This document shows, piece by piece, positions 16,927-26,454 of a stretch of 64,000 bases of DNA. Made by a program: the position numbers and the translations under genes. The stretch lies in contig CAWDTS010000004.1 of assembly GCA_963805325.1 (NCBI GenBank), positions 388,617 to 452,616 of the forward strand, read 5' to 3'. How positions within the stretch are numbered: the stretch's first letter is position 1; the number at the start of each line of letters is the position of its first letter. This DNA is from DASWJZ01 sp963805325 (GTDB taxonomy: Bacteria; Pseudomonadota; Alphaproteobacteria; Rhizobiales; Afifellaceae). The notes under the pieces are model-generated. The model searched no databases and had not been told where the DNA came from. It worked only from the letters and a program-made list of their open reading frames with translations.

Positions 16927-17978
16927 ATGGACGCCACCACACCCCCCTTAGCTCGATCGGGATCGATATCGGCAAGGAAGTCTTCCACGTCGTCGGCTTC
17001 GGCGGCGACGGTAAGATCGCCTTCCGCCGCAAGATCAAGCGTCTGGCGCTCGCCGAGACGTTCAGCAAGCTGCCGCCGTGCGTGGTTGGCATGGAAGCCT
17101 GCCTCAGTGCCCACTTCGTCAGCCGCGCCCTGCGCCAGATCGGCCACGAGCCCAGGATCATCCCGGCGATCTACGTCAAGCCGTTCGTGAAGGGGCAGAA
17201 GAACGACTTCAACGACGCCGAGGCGATCGCCGAAGCGGCGTTGCGCCCGAACCTGCGAACCGTGCGAGAGAAGACCCAGGATCAGCTCGACCTGCAGGCT
17301 TGCCATCGCGTGCGGTCGCGCCTCGTTTCCCGCCGGACGGCGACGATCAACCAGATCCGGGCCTTCCTCATCGAACAGGGCATTGCTGTCAGGACGGGCT
17401 CTCGATCCCTGCGCAACTCGCTGTTTGCAATTCTGAAGAACCGCGAGGAAGAGCTTTCGCCTCGGATGAGCGATCTCATCGTTGGCCTCTACGAAGACTG
17501 GCTATGGTTGGACGAGCGCATCGAGACGGTCAGCCGAGAGATCGCGGAGATCAGCGAGCAGGAGGCCAACTGCATTCGCCTGATGAGCATCCCCGGCGTC
17601 GGTCCGTTGATCTCGACCGCCGTGGTGGCTGCCATCGGAAGCGGCGAAGCCTTCGACCGCGGCCGTGACTTCGGAGCCTGGCTCGGCTTGGTCCCCCGGC
17701 AATACAGCACTGGCGGACGCTCGATCCTGGGCAGAATCTCGAAGCGCGGCAGTCGATATCTGCGCACCCTGTTCATCCAGGCCGCGAACGTCATCCTGAT
17801 GCGACCGCAGAACTGGGAGAAGTTCAGCTTCGGAACGTGGCTGCAAAACGCGGCGCCTCGCATGCATCGCAACAAGCTCGCCACAGCCCTCGCCAACAAG
17901 CTCGCCCGGATCGCCTGGAGCGTGCTGAGCACCGGGAAAGCCTTCGATGCACACCTTCACGAGGTCTCGGCTATCTGA
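16927..17978 (+). mobile_element. IS110-family transposase with a poly-C frameshift near the start
   Basis: DEDD-type recombinase of IS110. The catalytic acids are visible in SIGIDIGKEVFHVVG, GMEACLSAH and KNDFNDAEAIAEAA, and the C-terminal Tnp_IS116 domain has IPGVGPLISTAVVAA with the conserved serine region near GLVPRQYSTGGRSILG. The ATG at 16927 (MDATTPP) is one base out of frame with the rest: a run of six C at 16942-16947 would need seven. Continuous reading from GTG 17079 would lose the first Asp. It is therefore either a decayed copy or a homopolymer error. Confidence 0.85.
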
Positions 17979-18388
17979 GAGCCGATGATCCTCAACCGAG
18001 TTCGCGATTGAGACACTGCATGGAACGGATCGATAGACGCGCCCTGAGCCTGATGACCCAAAGGGTTGCCTGCCAACCTGTCCGCTAATGAGGCCAAAGG
18101 CGCGTGCGTATTCCCATCAAGGCCACGGCCCGCGAGCCGAGCACACAGGCCGGATACATATCAGCGACTTCCGCAATCCACGCACACGCTCACTTGCGAT
18201 CAGCAGCCGGTCCATACATTGGGGTCACAGCGGCCCGTTTTGCAGTTCAAAAAGTCGAGGAGCGTAAAAAGAACGGCGGCGTCAGTAGGCGACAAGCGGG
18301 GATCCGCCATGACGGCTCCGACTAGCAGCCATTTGCTTAGGAGAGTTATCTTGGTGGCCATGTGTCGTCCCGGTCTTTCGGGGACGGG
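17979..18388. other. Intergenic: right end of IS110 and unassigned sequence
   Basis: About 410 bases after the transposase. The first 100 or so probably belong to the non-coding end of the insertion sequence, since IS110 has no clear terminal repeats. I see no gene, tRNA or strong hairpin in the rest. Confidence 0.5.
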
Positions 18389-19202
18389 TCACATGATTCG
18401 AGCGAGACGGGACGGGAGAGAAAAACCCGCTATCCCGAGGGCAGAATTCTCTCCCTTATCCTCGCCATCAGTCTGACGAAGTTCCCGCAGGGAAATTCTC
18501 AGCACGCGGACGAGGCCGGATGTAGATTTGCCGTCAGCGAGCATGAGAAGCTTCAGGGCACTTTCGCGCTCCTCGCCGCTGCCGAAAGACGAGGGGTTCT
18601 CCTCTGTTTTCCTTCTCAGCGTGCGAACGAAGAGCCGAACAAAGCGGAGCAACGGCTTCCCTTCTGCGACTTCCGGAGGGTCTTCGTTGGACGGCAATGC
18701 GAGGCGCCCGTTTGCCGATTTATAGAATTCGCAGGAGCAGCTCAAGCGCACGCATTAGAGGCTCGCCGGAAGATGGTCGCCCACGCGGGACTCGGATGAC
18801 ACGTTCAAAGAGGCTCACTTGTCTCGCGAACCGCGCTAGCAGCCGGACAAGGTGGTCATAGTCTTCCGGGAGAAAATCGCACTTTTCCCCGCCCAATAAG
18901 CATGTGTAGTGCAATTCGCTGAAGAAACGTCTGCGCGACCCGAGCGCGTCCTCCAAATCGTTCGTTAGCCGTGCGACTTGGCGAATGGTTTCGACATCTG
19001 ATCGGCGAAACGCATCATCATCATCCGGCCGGAGCCACGAAAGCGCCGCGGTATCAAGCCCTAAGGCTTGACCAGGAGAAATATCAATATCGCCAGCCGC
19101 CGCTAAAGCTTGAATTTCGTCGGGGGCAAAAACTGCAAACGCCCAATCCTCTGACGAAGGCTTAGGCTCTGAAACCCGGGGTGTCTCGCGACTACGCGGC
19201 AT
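18389..19202 (-). pseudogene. Hypothetical protein interrupted by one frameshift
   Basis: Two overlapping minus-strand frames read as one protein of about 265 residues. The first (from 19202) runs through an acidic helical region (SRRRFFSELHYTCLLGG, FLPEDYDHLVRLLARFARQ) to MRALELLLRIL and stops. Removing one base near 18725 continues it as IYKSANGRLALPSNE and on to RVLRISLRELRQ. No family is recognised. The first part contains regularly spaced helices of the type found in small accessory-region proteins. A plus-strand frame over 18362-18799 exists but looks like a shadow. Confidence 0.5.
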
Positions 19203-19332
19203 GTGTTCTCGGTGGCTTGCTTTCTTCTCGAATCAGTTCGACGCTTCATCTCCCTTAGTGACGGAGGCGCACCTGAATCACTAGGCGATAATCCACGGGC
19301 TGATGTGGCTGGCGCGACGGAGTCAACGACAG

Positions 19333-20163
19333 TCAGCGGTCACCGCATTTAGGAAATTCGCGCCAAAGCCGCCCATCGAGCAGGGCGCCGCCTTTGCCAT
19401 TCGACGGAGGGTCAGAGTGCTCGGCCTCTTGTGGCGAGCACCCTCCCTTCAGCACCAGCGGATTGGAACGATAGGCGCCGTATTGCTTATGAAAGAACGC
19501 GATGCCGTGCGCCGCGCACTGGTCACGCATGGCCTGGAAGAACGAGACTGGGCTCACCCGCGCCCCGGGTCCGCTCTCGCCGCCGGAGATGATCCAGTCG
19601 GGTTGGCAGTCGCCGCCATCGCGGAGGAGCACGGCGCCAAGCGCCGGTTCGTAGGAGACAAAGCGTACCACCGCCGGGATGGCTACCAGATGCGGCCAGC
19701 GCTGGTCGAAGCGCTTCTGGTCCTCTGCCGTCACACCGAGCCAGACGTTCGGCCAACCTCCACTGCCCCAGTCCTTCGGCATCATCCTGGCGATGTTCTG
19801 AGGCCGCTTAGTCAGAAGTTGCCAGTCCAGCTGAGGCGTCTCGTGGATGAGGGCGAAGAGGTCGGTTCTCCATTCGGCCGGAACGCGGTTGTCGAAGACA
19901 TCGGCCAGGGAGGCGCAGAACACCCGCTGGCGCCTGCCGTGTTTTGCCTGAAAGCGTCTTGCGTCGTCATTCCAACGCCGCGGTTTCCTCCAGTTTGCTG
20001 GCGACGTCCGCCGGCGCTTGCCGCGAGGTCCCCATTCGGTCCAGCCGCGGTAGGCATTCATCGCCTCAGCGTAGCAGTGGTCGCAGGCGGGCGAAACGTT
20101 GGTACAGCCGATCCACGGATTGAAGGTGGAATCGGTCCATTCGATGCGGGTCCAGTCAGCCAG
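19333..20163 (-). CDS. Gp37/Gp68-like protein (DUF5131)
   Basis: A protein of about 276 residues of the phage Gp37/Gp68 family. It has TRIEWTDSTFNPWIGC followed by TNVSPACDHCYAE, giving three cysteines in a radical-SAM-like arrangement. Further on are WQLLTKRPQNIARMMP, NVWLGVTAEDQKR and WIISGGESGPGAR, all family hallmarks. Members occur on phages and islands and are predicted radical SAM-like enzymes without a known substrate. The best start by spacing is CTG at 20163, behind GGGAGGA; the frame extends to an ATG at 20220 that adds 19 atypical residues. Confidence 0.82.
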   Translation of the reverse strand: MADWTRIEWTDSTFNPWIGCTNVSPACDHCYAEAMNAYRGWTEWGPRGKRRRTSPANWRKPRRWNDDARRFQAKHGRRQRVFCASLADVFDNRVPAEWRTDLFALIHETPQLDWQLLTKRPQNIARMMPKDWGSGGWPNVWLGVTAEDQKRFDQRWPHLVAIPAVVRFVSYEPALGAVLLRDGGDCQPDWIISGGESGPGARVSPVSFFQAMRDQCAAHGIAFFHKQYGAYRSNPLVLKGGCSPQEAEHSDPPSNGKGGALLDGRLWREFPKCGDR

Positions 20164-20783
20164 ATTTTCCTCCCAGGACAGGAAGATTCTAGCCTCGCTG
20201 GCGATCCCTTCGCAAGACAATTATCTAACAATATCAACAGACTAACAGGATAGCAAATCGCTGTCAGCGAAAGTCCGTTTGGGGGGAGGGGGGGCAAATC
20301 CTTGGAGTGAATGTCTCCCGGACCGCTTGTGTGGGGACGCGCGCGATCCCGCGAAATTCCGGAATAATTTTTTTTTGCCCGTTTTTGATGTTGTGGATGG
20401 CTCTGCACGCTGCGGCCAGCAGGCCGTGTTGCAGCCAGGCCACGATGAGATTCGCGCGCACGCCAAGTTTGGTGAGGAGATTCTCGCCGTGAGCGCACGG
20501 TAACCTTGTTCACGCTCACGCCGATCGAGCGGATGGTGTCGGCTGCGCCTTAACCTTGCGGTGTCAGAACATCGATCGGACGCTTCTTCGCGACGGTCTC
20601 TTCGGGCTTGCATCTCTTCCTTGGCATCCGGTCCGTCCTCCTTGCTGCCAAAAACGCATTCATCAGGGCGGACCACTTCGATCGGGGCGAATCACATGCG
20701 TCTCTATGCCCGCAACCTGCATATCTATCGACCGACGATACAACACGAGAGACTATTGTCCTCGGCCGAGTGAGGTTGCTCCT
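20164..20783. other. Intergenic with transposase debris
   Basis: About 600 bases with no intact gene. It includes a low-complexity patch (G-rich near 20280, a long T-run near 20367) and a degenerate IS3 OrfA (listed separately). Short frames in the 20264-20461 minus-strand area are unrecognised. Confidence 0.5.
20485..20627 (-). pseudogene. IS3-family OrfA remnant
   Basis: On the minus strand from 20627 the frame reads MPRKRCKPEETVAKKRPIDV, then LTPQG, an in-frame stop, and GAADTIRSIGVSVNKVTV. This matches, from memory, the N-terminus of IS3-type OrfA proteins (pattern MPRKR-KPEEIVAKLRQ and ADAIRSIGVSEVTY). Only about 48 codons survive and the frame is interrupted, so it is a relic of an old insertion. 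Confidence 0.6.
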
Positions 20784-21467
20784 TCAACGCAAAGGGGAGA
20801 GGTGAATCGACGACGGGTCTCGAGCGGGGATACCGAGCTTGGCGGCGATGTTGACCAAGTCGACGAGGGTCTTTGCGTTCATCTTCTGCATCACCCGACC
20901 CCGGTGTGCTTTCACGGTGATCTCGCTGATGCCGAGCTCGAACCCAACCTGTTTGTTCAGCAGGCCAGTCACGACCAGCGCCATGACCTCCACTTCCCGG
21001 CGGCTCAAAGTTGCGTAGCGCTCTCCAAGCGCTCGTAGCTCCGCTTCGCTGCGCCTTGCCGTTTCGCTACGCTCTAAACCAAGCCGTATGGTGCTCAAAA
21101 GGCTATTGTCGCCGAGGGGCCGCGGCACCAACTCGACGCCGCCCGCCCTCGTCGCCTGGACCAGCATCAACACGTTGCCATTCCCACTTGTGAGAACGAT
21201 CGGCATATCGACATGGTAAGCTGCGACGCGATCCTGAAAATCGATACTTTTAAGGCCCGGGAGAGTGACATCGAGCACAAGGCAGTTCGGACTGGACACC
21301 GGCGGCCGAGACAGAAATCGCTCCGCCGTCGCGAACGTCTCCACTTGCCATCCTGAACTGTTAATTTGCCATTCGAGCCGATCGCGTACCGAGTCGTCGC
21401 TGACGACGAACACGATTGGTGTGTGGCGCGACATCACCGATGAAGTTGCAGATTCAGAGCTTCTCAT
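20784..21467 (-). CDS. FixJ-type response regulator with altered receiver
   Basis: A 227-residue protein with a receiver and a LuxR-type helix-turn-helix. The receiver has the acid pocket in VSDDS and phospho-acceptor Asp in CLVLDVTLP, but the conserved Lys after the fourth strand is Arg (LVPRPLG), so phosphorylation switching may be altered. The HTH contains GLLNKQVGFELGISEITVK, identical over these 19 residues to the FixJ-type regulator near 32 kb, so the two probably recognise similar DNA. It is divergent from the NB-ARC regulator. The ATG at 21467 gives a normal length; the frame is open upstream. Confidence 0.85.
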   Translation of the reverse strand: MRSSESATSSVMSRHTPIVFVVSDDSVRDRLEWQINSSGWQVETFATAERFLSRPPVSSPNCLVLDVTLPGLKSIDFQDRVAAYHVDMPIVLTSGNGNVLMLVQATRAGGVELVPRPLGDNSLLSTIRLGLERSETARRSEAELRALGERYATLSRREVEVMALVVTGLLNKQVGFELGISEITVKAHRGRVMQKMNAKTLVDLVNIAAKLGIPARDPSSIHLSPLR

Positions 21468-21795
21468 GTCCAGGTCTCTCGCGCTCAAGATCATCGCCAC
21501 CATTGGGAATCTCCTCGGGCTGTCGGAGATGAACTCGGGCCGTTCCAGCCGGGCCTCACAAAGGCTATTTCTCACGACCTGTGGGATCACGCCCTGCCAT
21601 CTTCGTCGAAAGCTTGCCGTGCACGGGATCGAGAGTCCTGACGCAGAACTGAATAATTCTGAAAAGCATGAATCGGCCCGACCGCAAGCTGCCGACCGGC
21701 CGCGTGGCCCTGTCGGGTGCGTCACTCGGCCCCGAACCTTTTGCTGTGCGAGGACTGTAGATTAAGACCTGTTGGACTGGAACCGGAGGTTCTCC
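21468..21795. other. Divergent promoter region between two regulators
   Basis: 328 bases between the FixJ-type gene (minus) and the winged-helix/NB-ARC gene (plus). It must hold both promoters. I found no clear palindrome or copy of the 19-bp island motif in it. Confidence 0.5.
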
Positions 21796-24645
21796 GTGCC
21801 GCAGTGCGAACCACGTGTGTTTGAGTCCAGCGGGCGGGAGATCGACCTCGTTAGACGTGAGTTGCGGGTCCGCGGAGTGAAGATCCCGATTGGTGATCGT
21901 GCGTTCGAGATCGTCGAGACGCTGGTGAGCGCAGCCGGCGAACTGGTGACCAAGGACGACCTGATGAGGCGTGTGTGGCCGGGCGCAATCGTCGAGGACA
22001 ATACGATTCAAGTGCATATTTCTGCGATCCGCAGGGCGCTGGGGCAGGATCGCGCCATGCTCAAGACGGTAGCAGGTCGTGGCTATCGGCTGCTAGGCGA
22101 CTGGACAATCCAACAGGAGAGCACGTCAGCAGAGACACAAGTGCCTTGGGCGGTCCGGACCGCCGCCCGTCCATTTCTGACCAACGTTCCAGTGGCGGCG
22201 TCGGCGCTCATCGGTCGAGAGACAGCTGTCCGGCAATTGTGTGACTTGCTTTCCGCCTACCGGGTGGTGACCCTGACAGGGCCAGGCGGGATCGGGAAGA
22301 CCGTATTGGCTTCCGAGGTGGCCCGGAGGTTATTCCCGACGCTCGAGGGCGATGTCTTGCTGGTCGAGCTTGTCTCACTGTCGGAGGCCGATCGGGTGCC
22401 ATCCGCCGTCGCCTACGTTCTTAACCTGCAATTGCGCGGCGATGAAATGTCGGCGGCCTCGGTCGCTCGAGCGATCGGAACCAAGAAGCTCCTCCTCGTT
22501 CTCGATAATTGCGAGCACGTCATAGACGCTGCGGCGAGAATGGTGGAAGCGCTCGTCCAGGTATGCCCACACATGACAGTGCTTGCGACCAGCCAAGAGG
22601 TGCTTTCCATCGAAGGCGAATTTGTTTATCGCGTCCCCCCGCTGGCGGTACCGGCGCCGCATTTGGAGGCGTCGGATGACGTCCTTGAGCACAGCGCCGT
22701 GCGGCTTTTCATTGCGAGGACGCGCTCACTGCGGGCCGACTTCCAATCGCAGGGAGATAAGCTTGCGGTGATTGCCGCAATTTGCCGGCGGCTTGACGGC
22801 ATTCCCCTCGCTATCGAGTTTGCTTCGGCCCGCGCGGCGACGCTTGGCATCCAACAAGTCGCGGGGCGTCTGGACGATCGCTTCGCATTGCTCACAGGCG
22901 GGCGACGCACGGCCCTCCCGCGGCACCAGACGCTACGGGCGACGCTTGACTGGAGTTTTGACCTGTTGTCCGCGGCGGAACGGCGTTTCCTGCGACATCT
23001 AGCGATCTTCCCGGCGGGGTTCACGCTCGAAGCTGCAGCGGCGGTCCTGAGCGAGACAGAATCAAGTGTCGTCGTCGGCATATCAAGTCTGGTTTCAAAG
23101 TCACTGGTGACACTAGATGGATCGGAAGCCGCTCGGCGCTGGCGCCTGCTCGAGACGGTCCGCGTCTACGCGCTGGAGAAACTCGCCGATAGCGCCGAAT
23201 ACGGACAGGTCGAGCGGCGTCACGCAGAATTCTATCTGGGGCTATTCGCTCCTTTCGCGGTCGCGAGTTTGCTGCAGACCGCTATCGACGACCTCAGCCG
23301 CTATCGCCGAGAAATTGACAATCTTCGGGCAGCGTTGAACTGGGCGTTCTCGACCGGGGGCGACATTGTTCTGGGGGGCGCACTTGCAGCTGCCGCAGCC
23401 GATTTCTGGGTAGCCGTATCGCTGGTCGCCGAATGTTGCGAATGGACCGGCAAGGCGCTGACCCATCTTGGCGACGCCACCGGCACCCGTACCGAAATGG
23501 TCCTGCAGTGCAGTCTAGGCTTCGCCATGATCTATACTCGGGGAATGGGCGCGGGCGCTCGCGACGCTTTGGTACGGGCGCTTGCATTGGCGCAGGCATT
23601 CGAAGATTTCGACTATCAGCAACGTGCCACCTACGGACTTTGGCTGTTCGCGTCGCGCTCGATGGCCCTGAACGACGCGTTCGTTTTCGCCCGCAACTAT
23701 GAGGTCGTGGCTCGAGTTCGTGATCTGCAATCTCAGACGACTGCCGCTTGGCTGGTCGGCATACCGCAAACCTATTTGGCGCAGCACACCGAAGCTTGCG
23801 AGCGACTGCAATGGGCGATCGACAACTATCCCGTGGAACGACGGGGGCCAGACATGGTCCGATTTGGCGCGGACTTGCGTACCTCGGCCATGGGGCACAA
23901 CATGGTCAATTTGCTGTCCTTGGGTCGATTGGATGCCGCAACACGGGCAGCCGAGCGTGCGATCGGAGAGGCGCGAGGCACAAACCAGCCGACCGTGCTA
24001 TGTGTCGCCTTGGCATGGGCGGCCGGCTTCCTCTTTCTGAGCCTGGATGAGTTGGATTTGGCGAACGAATACGGTGAGGAGCTTGTAGATCACGCCTACA
24101 AGCATGCCCTGCGTCCCTATTACGCCGCCGGCCTCTGCGTCAGGGGTGCGCTCGCGGCAAGACGCGGAGAACCCGAACTCGGGGTCGATCTGCTTCGTGC
24201 CGGCCTCGCTGAAATGCGCGAAGCGACCTACCTTATATACTATCCGTTCTTTCGGAAGGAACTCGCCGCTGCGTTGGGTGCGGCTGGCAGCGTCAATAAC
24301 GGTCTGGGCGAGATTAACGAGACGTCGCGTCTTGCGGAGGAGACGGGTTACCAGTGGTTCGTGCCGGAACTTCTGAGGGTCAAGGGCGAACTGCTCGCGC
24401 GACGCGGAACCGATGAGCTTGCATTGATGGAGGATTTGTATCGCCAGTCGATGAGCCAGGCACACAAGCAACAGGCCGTCTATTGGGAACTGTCCTCGGC
24501 GACAAGTCTCGCGAAACTTATGCAAATTCAACACCGAGAGTCGGAGGCACATGCGGTGCTTTCTCCGGTATACAACCGTTTCACCGAAGGCTTTTCCGCA
24601 TCAAGAATGAAACAAGCCAAGGCTCTGTTGGATCAATTGTCTTAG
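21796..24645 (+). CDS. Winged-helix / NB-ARC ATPase / TPR regulator
   Basis: A 949-residue transcription factor of the STAND class. It has an OmpR-type winged helix at the N-terminus (about residues 1-105, ending in HISAIRRALGQ and VAGRGYRLLG) and an NB-ARC ATPase (Walker A LTGPGGIGKTVLA near 165; Walker B KLLLVLDNCEHV near 235; DGIPLAIEFASARA near 340; LRATLDWSFDLLSAAERRFL near 385). A long helical-repeat C-terminal half of TPR type follows. Such proteins act as signal-gated switches: a ligand sensed by the repeats licenses ATP-driven oligomerisation. The start is GTG 21796, with GGAGG 6 bases upstream; a TTG at 21772 is in frame. Confidence 0.88.
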   Translation: MPQCEPRVFESSGREIDLVRRELRVRGVKIPIGDRAFEIVETLVSAAGELVTKDDLMRRVWPGAIVEDNTIQVHISAIRRALGQDRAMLKTVAGRGYRLLGDWTIQQESTSAETQVPWAVRTAARPFLTNVPVAASALIGRETAVRQLCDLLSAYRVVTLTGPGGIGKTVLASEVARRLFPTLEGDVLLVELVSLSEADRVPSAVAYVLNLQLRGDEMSAASVARAIGTKKLLLVLDNCEHVIDAAARMVEALVQVCPHMTVLATSQEVLSIEGEFVYRVPPLAVPAPHLEASDDVLEHSAVRLFIARTRSLRADFQSQGDKLAVIAAICRRLDGIPLAIEFASARAATLGIQQVAGRLDDRFALLTGGRRTALPRHQTLRATLDWSFDLLSAAERRFLRHLAIFPAGFTLEAAAAVLSETESSVVVGISSLVSKSLVTLDGSEAARRWRLLETVRVYALEKLADSAEYGQVERRHAEFYLGLFAPFAVASLLQTAIDDLSRYRREIDNLRAALNWAFSTGGDIVLGGALAAAAADFWVAVSLVAECCEWTGKALTHLGDATGTRTEMVLQCSLGFAMIYTRGMGAGARDALVRALALAQAFEDFDYQQRATYGLWLFASRSMALNDAFVFARNYEVVARVRDLQSQTTAAWLVGIPQTYLAQHTEACERLQWAIDNYPVERRGPDMVRFGADLRTSAMGHNMVNLLSLGRLDAATRAAERAIGEARGTNQPTVLCVALAWAAGFLFLSLDELDLANEYGEELVDHAYKHALRPYYAAGLCVRGALAARRGEPELGVDLLRAGLAEMREATYLIYYPFFRKELAAALGAAGSVNNGLGEINETSRLAEETGYQWFVPELLRVKGELLARRGTDELALMEDLYRQSMSQAHKQQAVYWELSSATSLAKLMQIQHRESEAHAVLSPVYNRFTEGFSASRMKQAKALLDQLS

Positions 24646-24684
24646 GCGCCAAAGAGATTTCTCGATATCTCAAAACTTGGTGCC
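24645..24684. terminator. Candidate hairpin terminator
   Basis: GGCGCCAA at 24645 pairs with TTGGTGCC ending at 24684, with an inner GAGAT/ATCTC pairing, between the convergent NB-ARC regulator and AraC gene. No T-tract follows, so its activity as an intrinsic terminator is uncertain. Confidence 0.4.
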
Positions 24685-24760
24685 GGGTCGAGTGACCGTT
24701 TCCTTGTTGCGAATTTTCAAAGTCTTTTTGGCGGAGTGCGCCGCTTCTATTTGCGTAAGC

Positions 24761-25714
24761 TTAGTCGGTCACGATCATGCCCCGAATGTCCAACGTCGAA
24801 ACATTCCTGCGCCAGGCGGCGGGGCTGGTGCCGGTGTGACTGGTGAACACTCGCGTCAGGTGGCTCTGGTCCGTGAAGCCGCAATCCGTCGCAATCTCTG
24901 CCAACGAGCGGTCGCCATTCAGCATCATCTCCTTGGCCGCTCTCACTCGCCGTTCAAGCAGCCACTTGTGCGGTGGCATACCAGTCGACTGGCGAAACGA
25001 ACGGCTGAAATGACTTAGGGAAAGGCGACACGCGTGGGCAACATCATCAAGCTGAACGACCTTCGACAGATCCGAGCCCATCATTTCGGTGGCGCGACGA
25101 CGCTGCCAAGGAGCGAGACCGCCCAGCGATCCAGCGTCCGATGCGTCCCCATACGCCCGCATCAAATGGAACTGGAGTGCCAGGACCAGCTCGTCGATAA
25201 ATAAGGGCATGGCCCGCTCCGTATCTTCGAGAGCAGGCACTAGACAGCGACCAAGGCTCTTGATCGTTTGATCGGCGACCGGTGCTCCCTGTTGTACATT
25301 CAACCCTGTCATTCGCGGCACGTTGTTCTCGCGCGCCAAGTAGTCGAGGGCGGCGCGTGGAATATGGAACTGCACGACATCAAGCGGGCCGTCCACGTCG
25401 ACCGATATGTCTGACTTCAGGTCGTAGAGGCAAGTCGTGTCAGCCGGAAGGACGATGTCGTCCGCCCGCGTCCCATCAATCCATGCAATCCGTCGGCGGA
25501 CCGTTCGCAGATGCAGCGACGCGACAAAAGCCTGCTCTCGTGTCTGCGTCTTTAGTTGGTGCCGCGCCGATTTCTCGGATGCGAACCGGGTGACCGTGAC
25601 CCGGCTGGCGCCGAATGGCCGCGTGATCGATGGCGGCTCCCGCGATAGCCCAAGACTGCGCGCGATGCTCTTCTCAAACTCTCTCCCTTGCGCGGCCCGC
25701 GGCGTGCTGCCCAT
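24761..25714 (-). CDS. AraC-family transcriptional regulator
   Basis: A 317-residue regulator. The N-terminal two-thirds is a ligand or dimerisation domain (about 1-200; DDIVLPADTTCLYDL). The C-terminal AraC DNA-binding domain (about 215-305) has two helix-turn-helices, VAHACRLSLSHFSRSFRQ and LAEIATDCGFTDQSHLTRVF. The ATG at 25714 overlaps the TGA of the upstream AraC gene (TGATG), implying translational coupling. The ligand is unknown. It may govern neighbouring catabolic genes; it could also be one of the candidates for the 19-bp island motif. Confidence 0.88.
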   Translation of the reverse strand: MGSTPRAAQGREFEKSIARSLGLSREPPSITRPFGASRVTVTRFASEKSARHQLKTQTREQAFVASLHLRTVRRRIAWIDGTRADDIVLPADTTCLYDLKSDISVDVDGPLDVVQFHIPRAALDYLARENNVPRMTGLNVQQGAPVADQTIKSLGRCLVPALEDTERAMPLFIDELVLALQFHLMRAYGDASDAGSLGGLAPWQRRRATEMMGSDLSKVVQLDDVAHACRLSLSHFSRSFRQSTGMPPHKWLLERRVRAAKEMMLNGDRSLAEIATDCGFTDQSHLTRVFTSHTGTSPAAWRRNVSTLDIRGMIVTD

Positions 25715-26454
25715 CACCACGCATCTCCGATGCTTCGAGCGGAGATGGGCAGCCGCTCCGACGCCCTTGCCAGGAGGCGTTCCGACGCAAGAGTCGCTCG
25801 CCAGCGTCCGGGACTGACGCCTACCCGCCGACCAAATACCCGCGTGAAATGGCTTTGGTCCGTGAAGCCGCAGTCGAGTGCTATCTCGGACAGCTTCCTG
25901 GGTGTCGTTGACAGCAGAGTCTTCGACATCGCAATGCGACGGTCCAAAAGCCATCGGCTCGGCGCAACTCCGGTGCTCACTCTGAAAGCCCGCGCGAAGT
26001 GACTGGCCGTTAGGCCGCATTCCCGAGCGACGGCACGAAAGGAGACGCGCTGACCGATACGTGCTTCCATGATTCCGGTAGCGCGCTCGAGCTGCCAAAG
26101 CGCCAACCCCCCCTTGTTGCCTTCGTGAAGAAAGAGGCCGTCTTGGGGGCCAACGAGGCAAAATGCGAGTGCACGAAGAACGTGCGCCCGAAAAAGCCTA
26201 TCGGCACATTCAGAGCCGCATCTCGGTGCATGAACCGCGCTGACGAGTTCACTAATGACCGCGCTGCAGCCTGGCGAAGAGCGCTGTTTCAAGCGCGAAC
26301 TCTGCCTGTCGTGCGCCGCAAGCGCCGTCGCGACCATCGCTGCCTCCGCGACAGGTCCGTTGCTTCTTCCGCTCTGCAGTTCGGTACGACCGTGAGCGTG
26401 AGATGTGCATTCGTCGAACATTCCAAACCACCACCGCGAGGTCTCGGCTGCCAT
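25714..26454 (-). CDS. AraC-family transcriptional regulator (paralogue, short)
   Basis: About 246 residues, with a short, poorly conserved N-terminal region and a well-preserved AraC domain: VARECGLTASHFARAFRVST and LSEIALDCGFTDQSHFTRVF. The two helix-turn-helix units resemble those of the next gene, suggesting duplication, but the sensor part is much shorter than usual. Start choice is uncertain: ATG at 26454 or 26421. The frame stays open upstream to 26931 across a mobile insertion, so that extension is not part of this gene. Its stop overlaps the start of the downstream AraC gene. Confidence 0.75.
   Translation of the reverse strand: MAAETSRWWFGMFDECTSHAHGRTELQSGRSNGPVAEAAMVATALAAHDRQSSRLKQRSSPGCSAVISELVSAVHAPRCGSECADRLFRAHVLRALAFCLVGPQDGLFLHEGNKGGLALWQLERATGIMEARIGQRVSFRAVARECGLTASHFARAFRVSTGVAPSRWLLDRRIAMSKTLLSTTPRKLSEIALDCGFTDQSHFTRVFGRRVGVSPGRWRATLASERLLARASERLPISARSIGDAW

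Noticed and set aside
20728..20746. Possible further operator copy (GACCGACGATACAACACGA)
   Set aside because: Only about 11 of 19 positions match and there is no gene downstream in the expected orientation.
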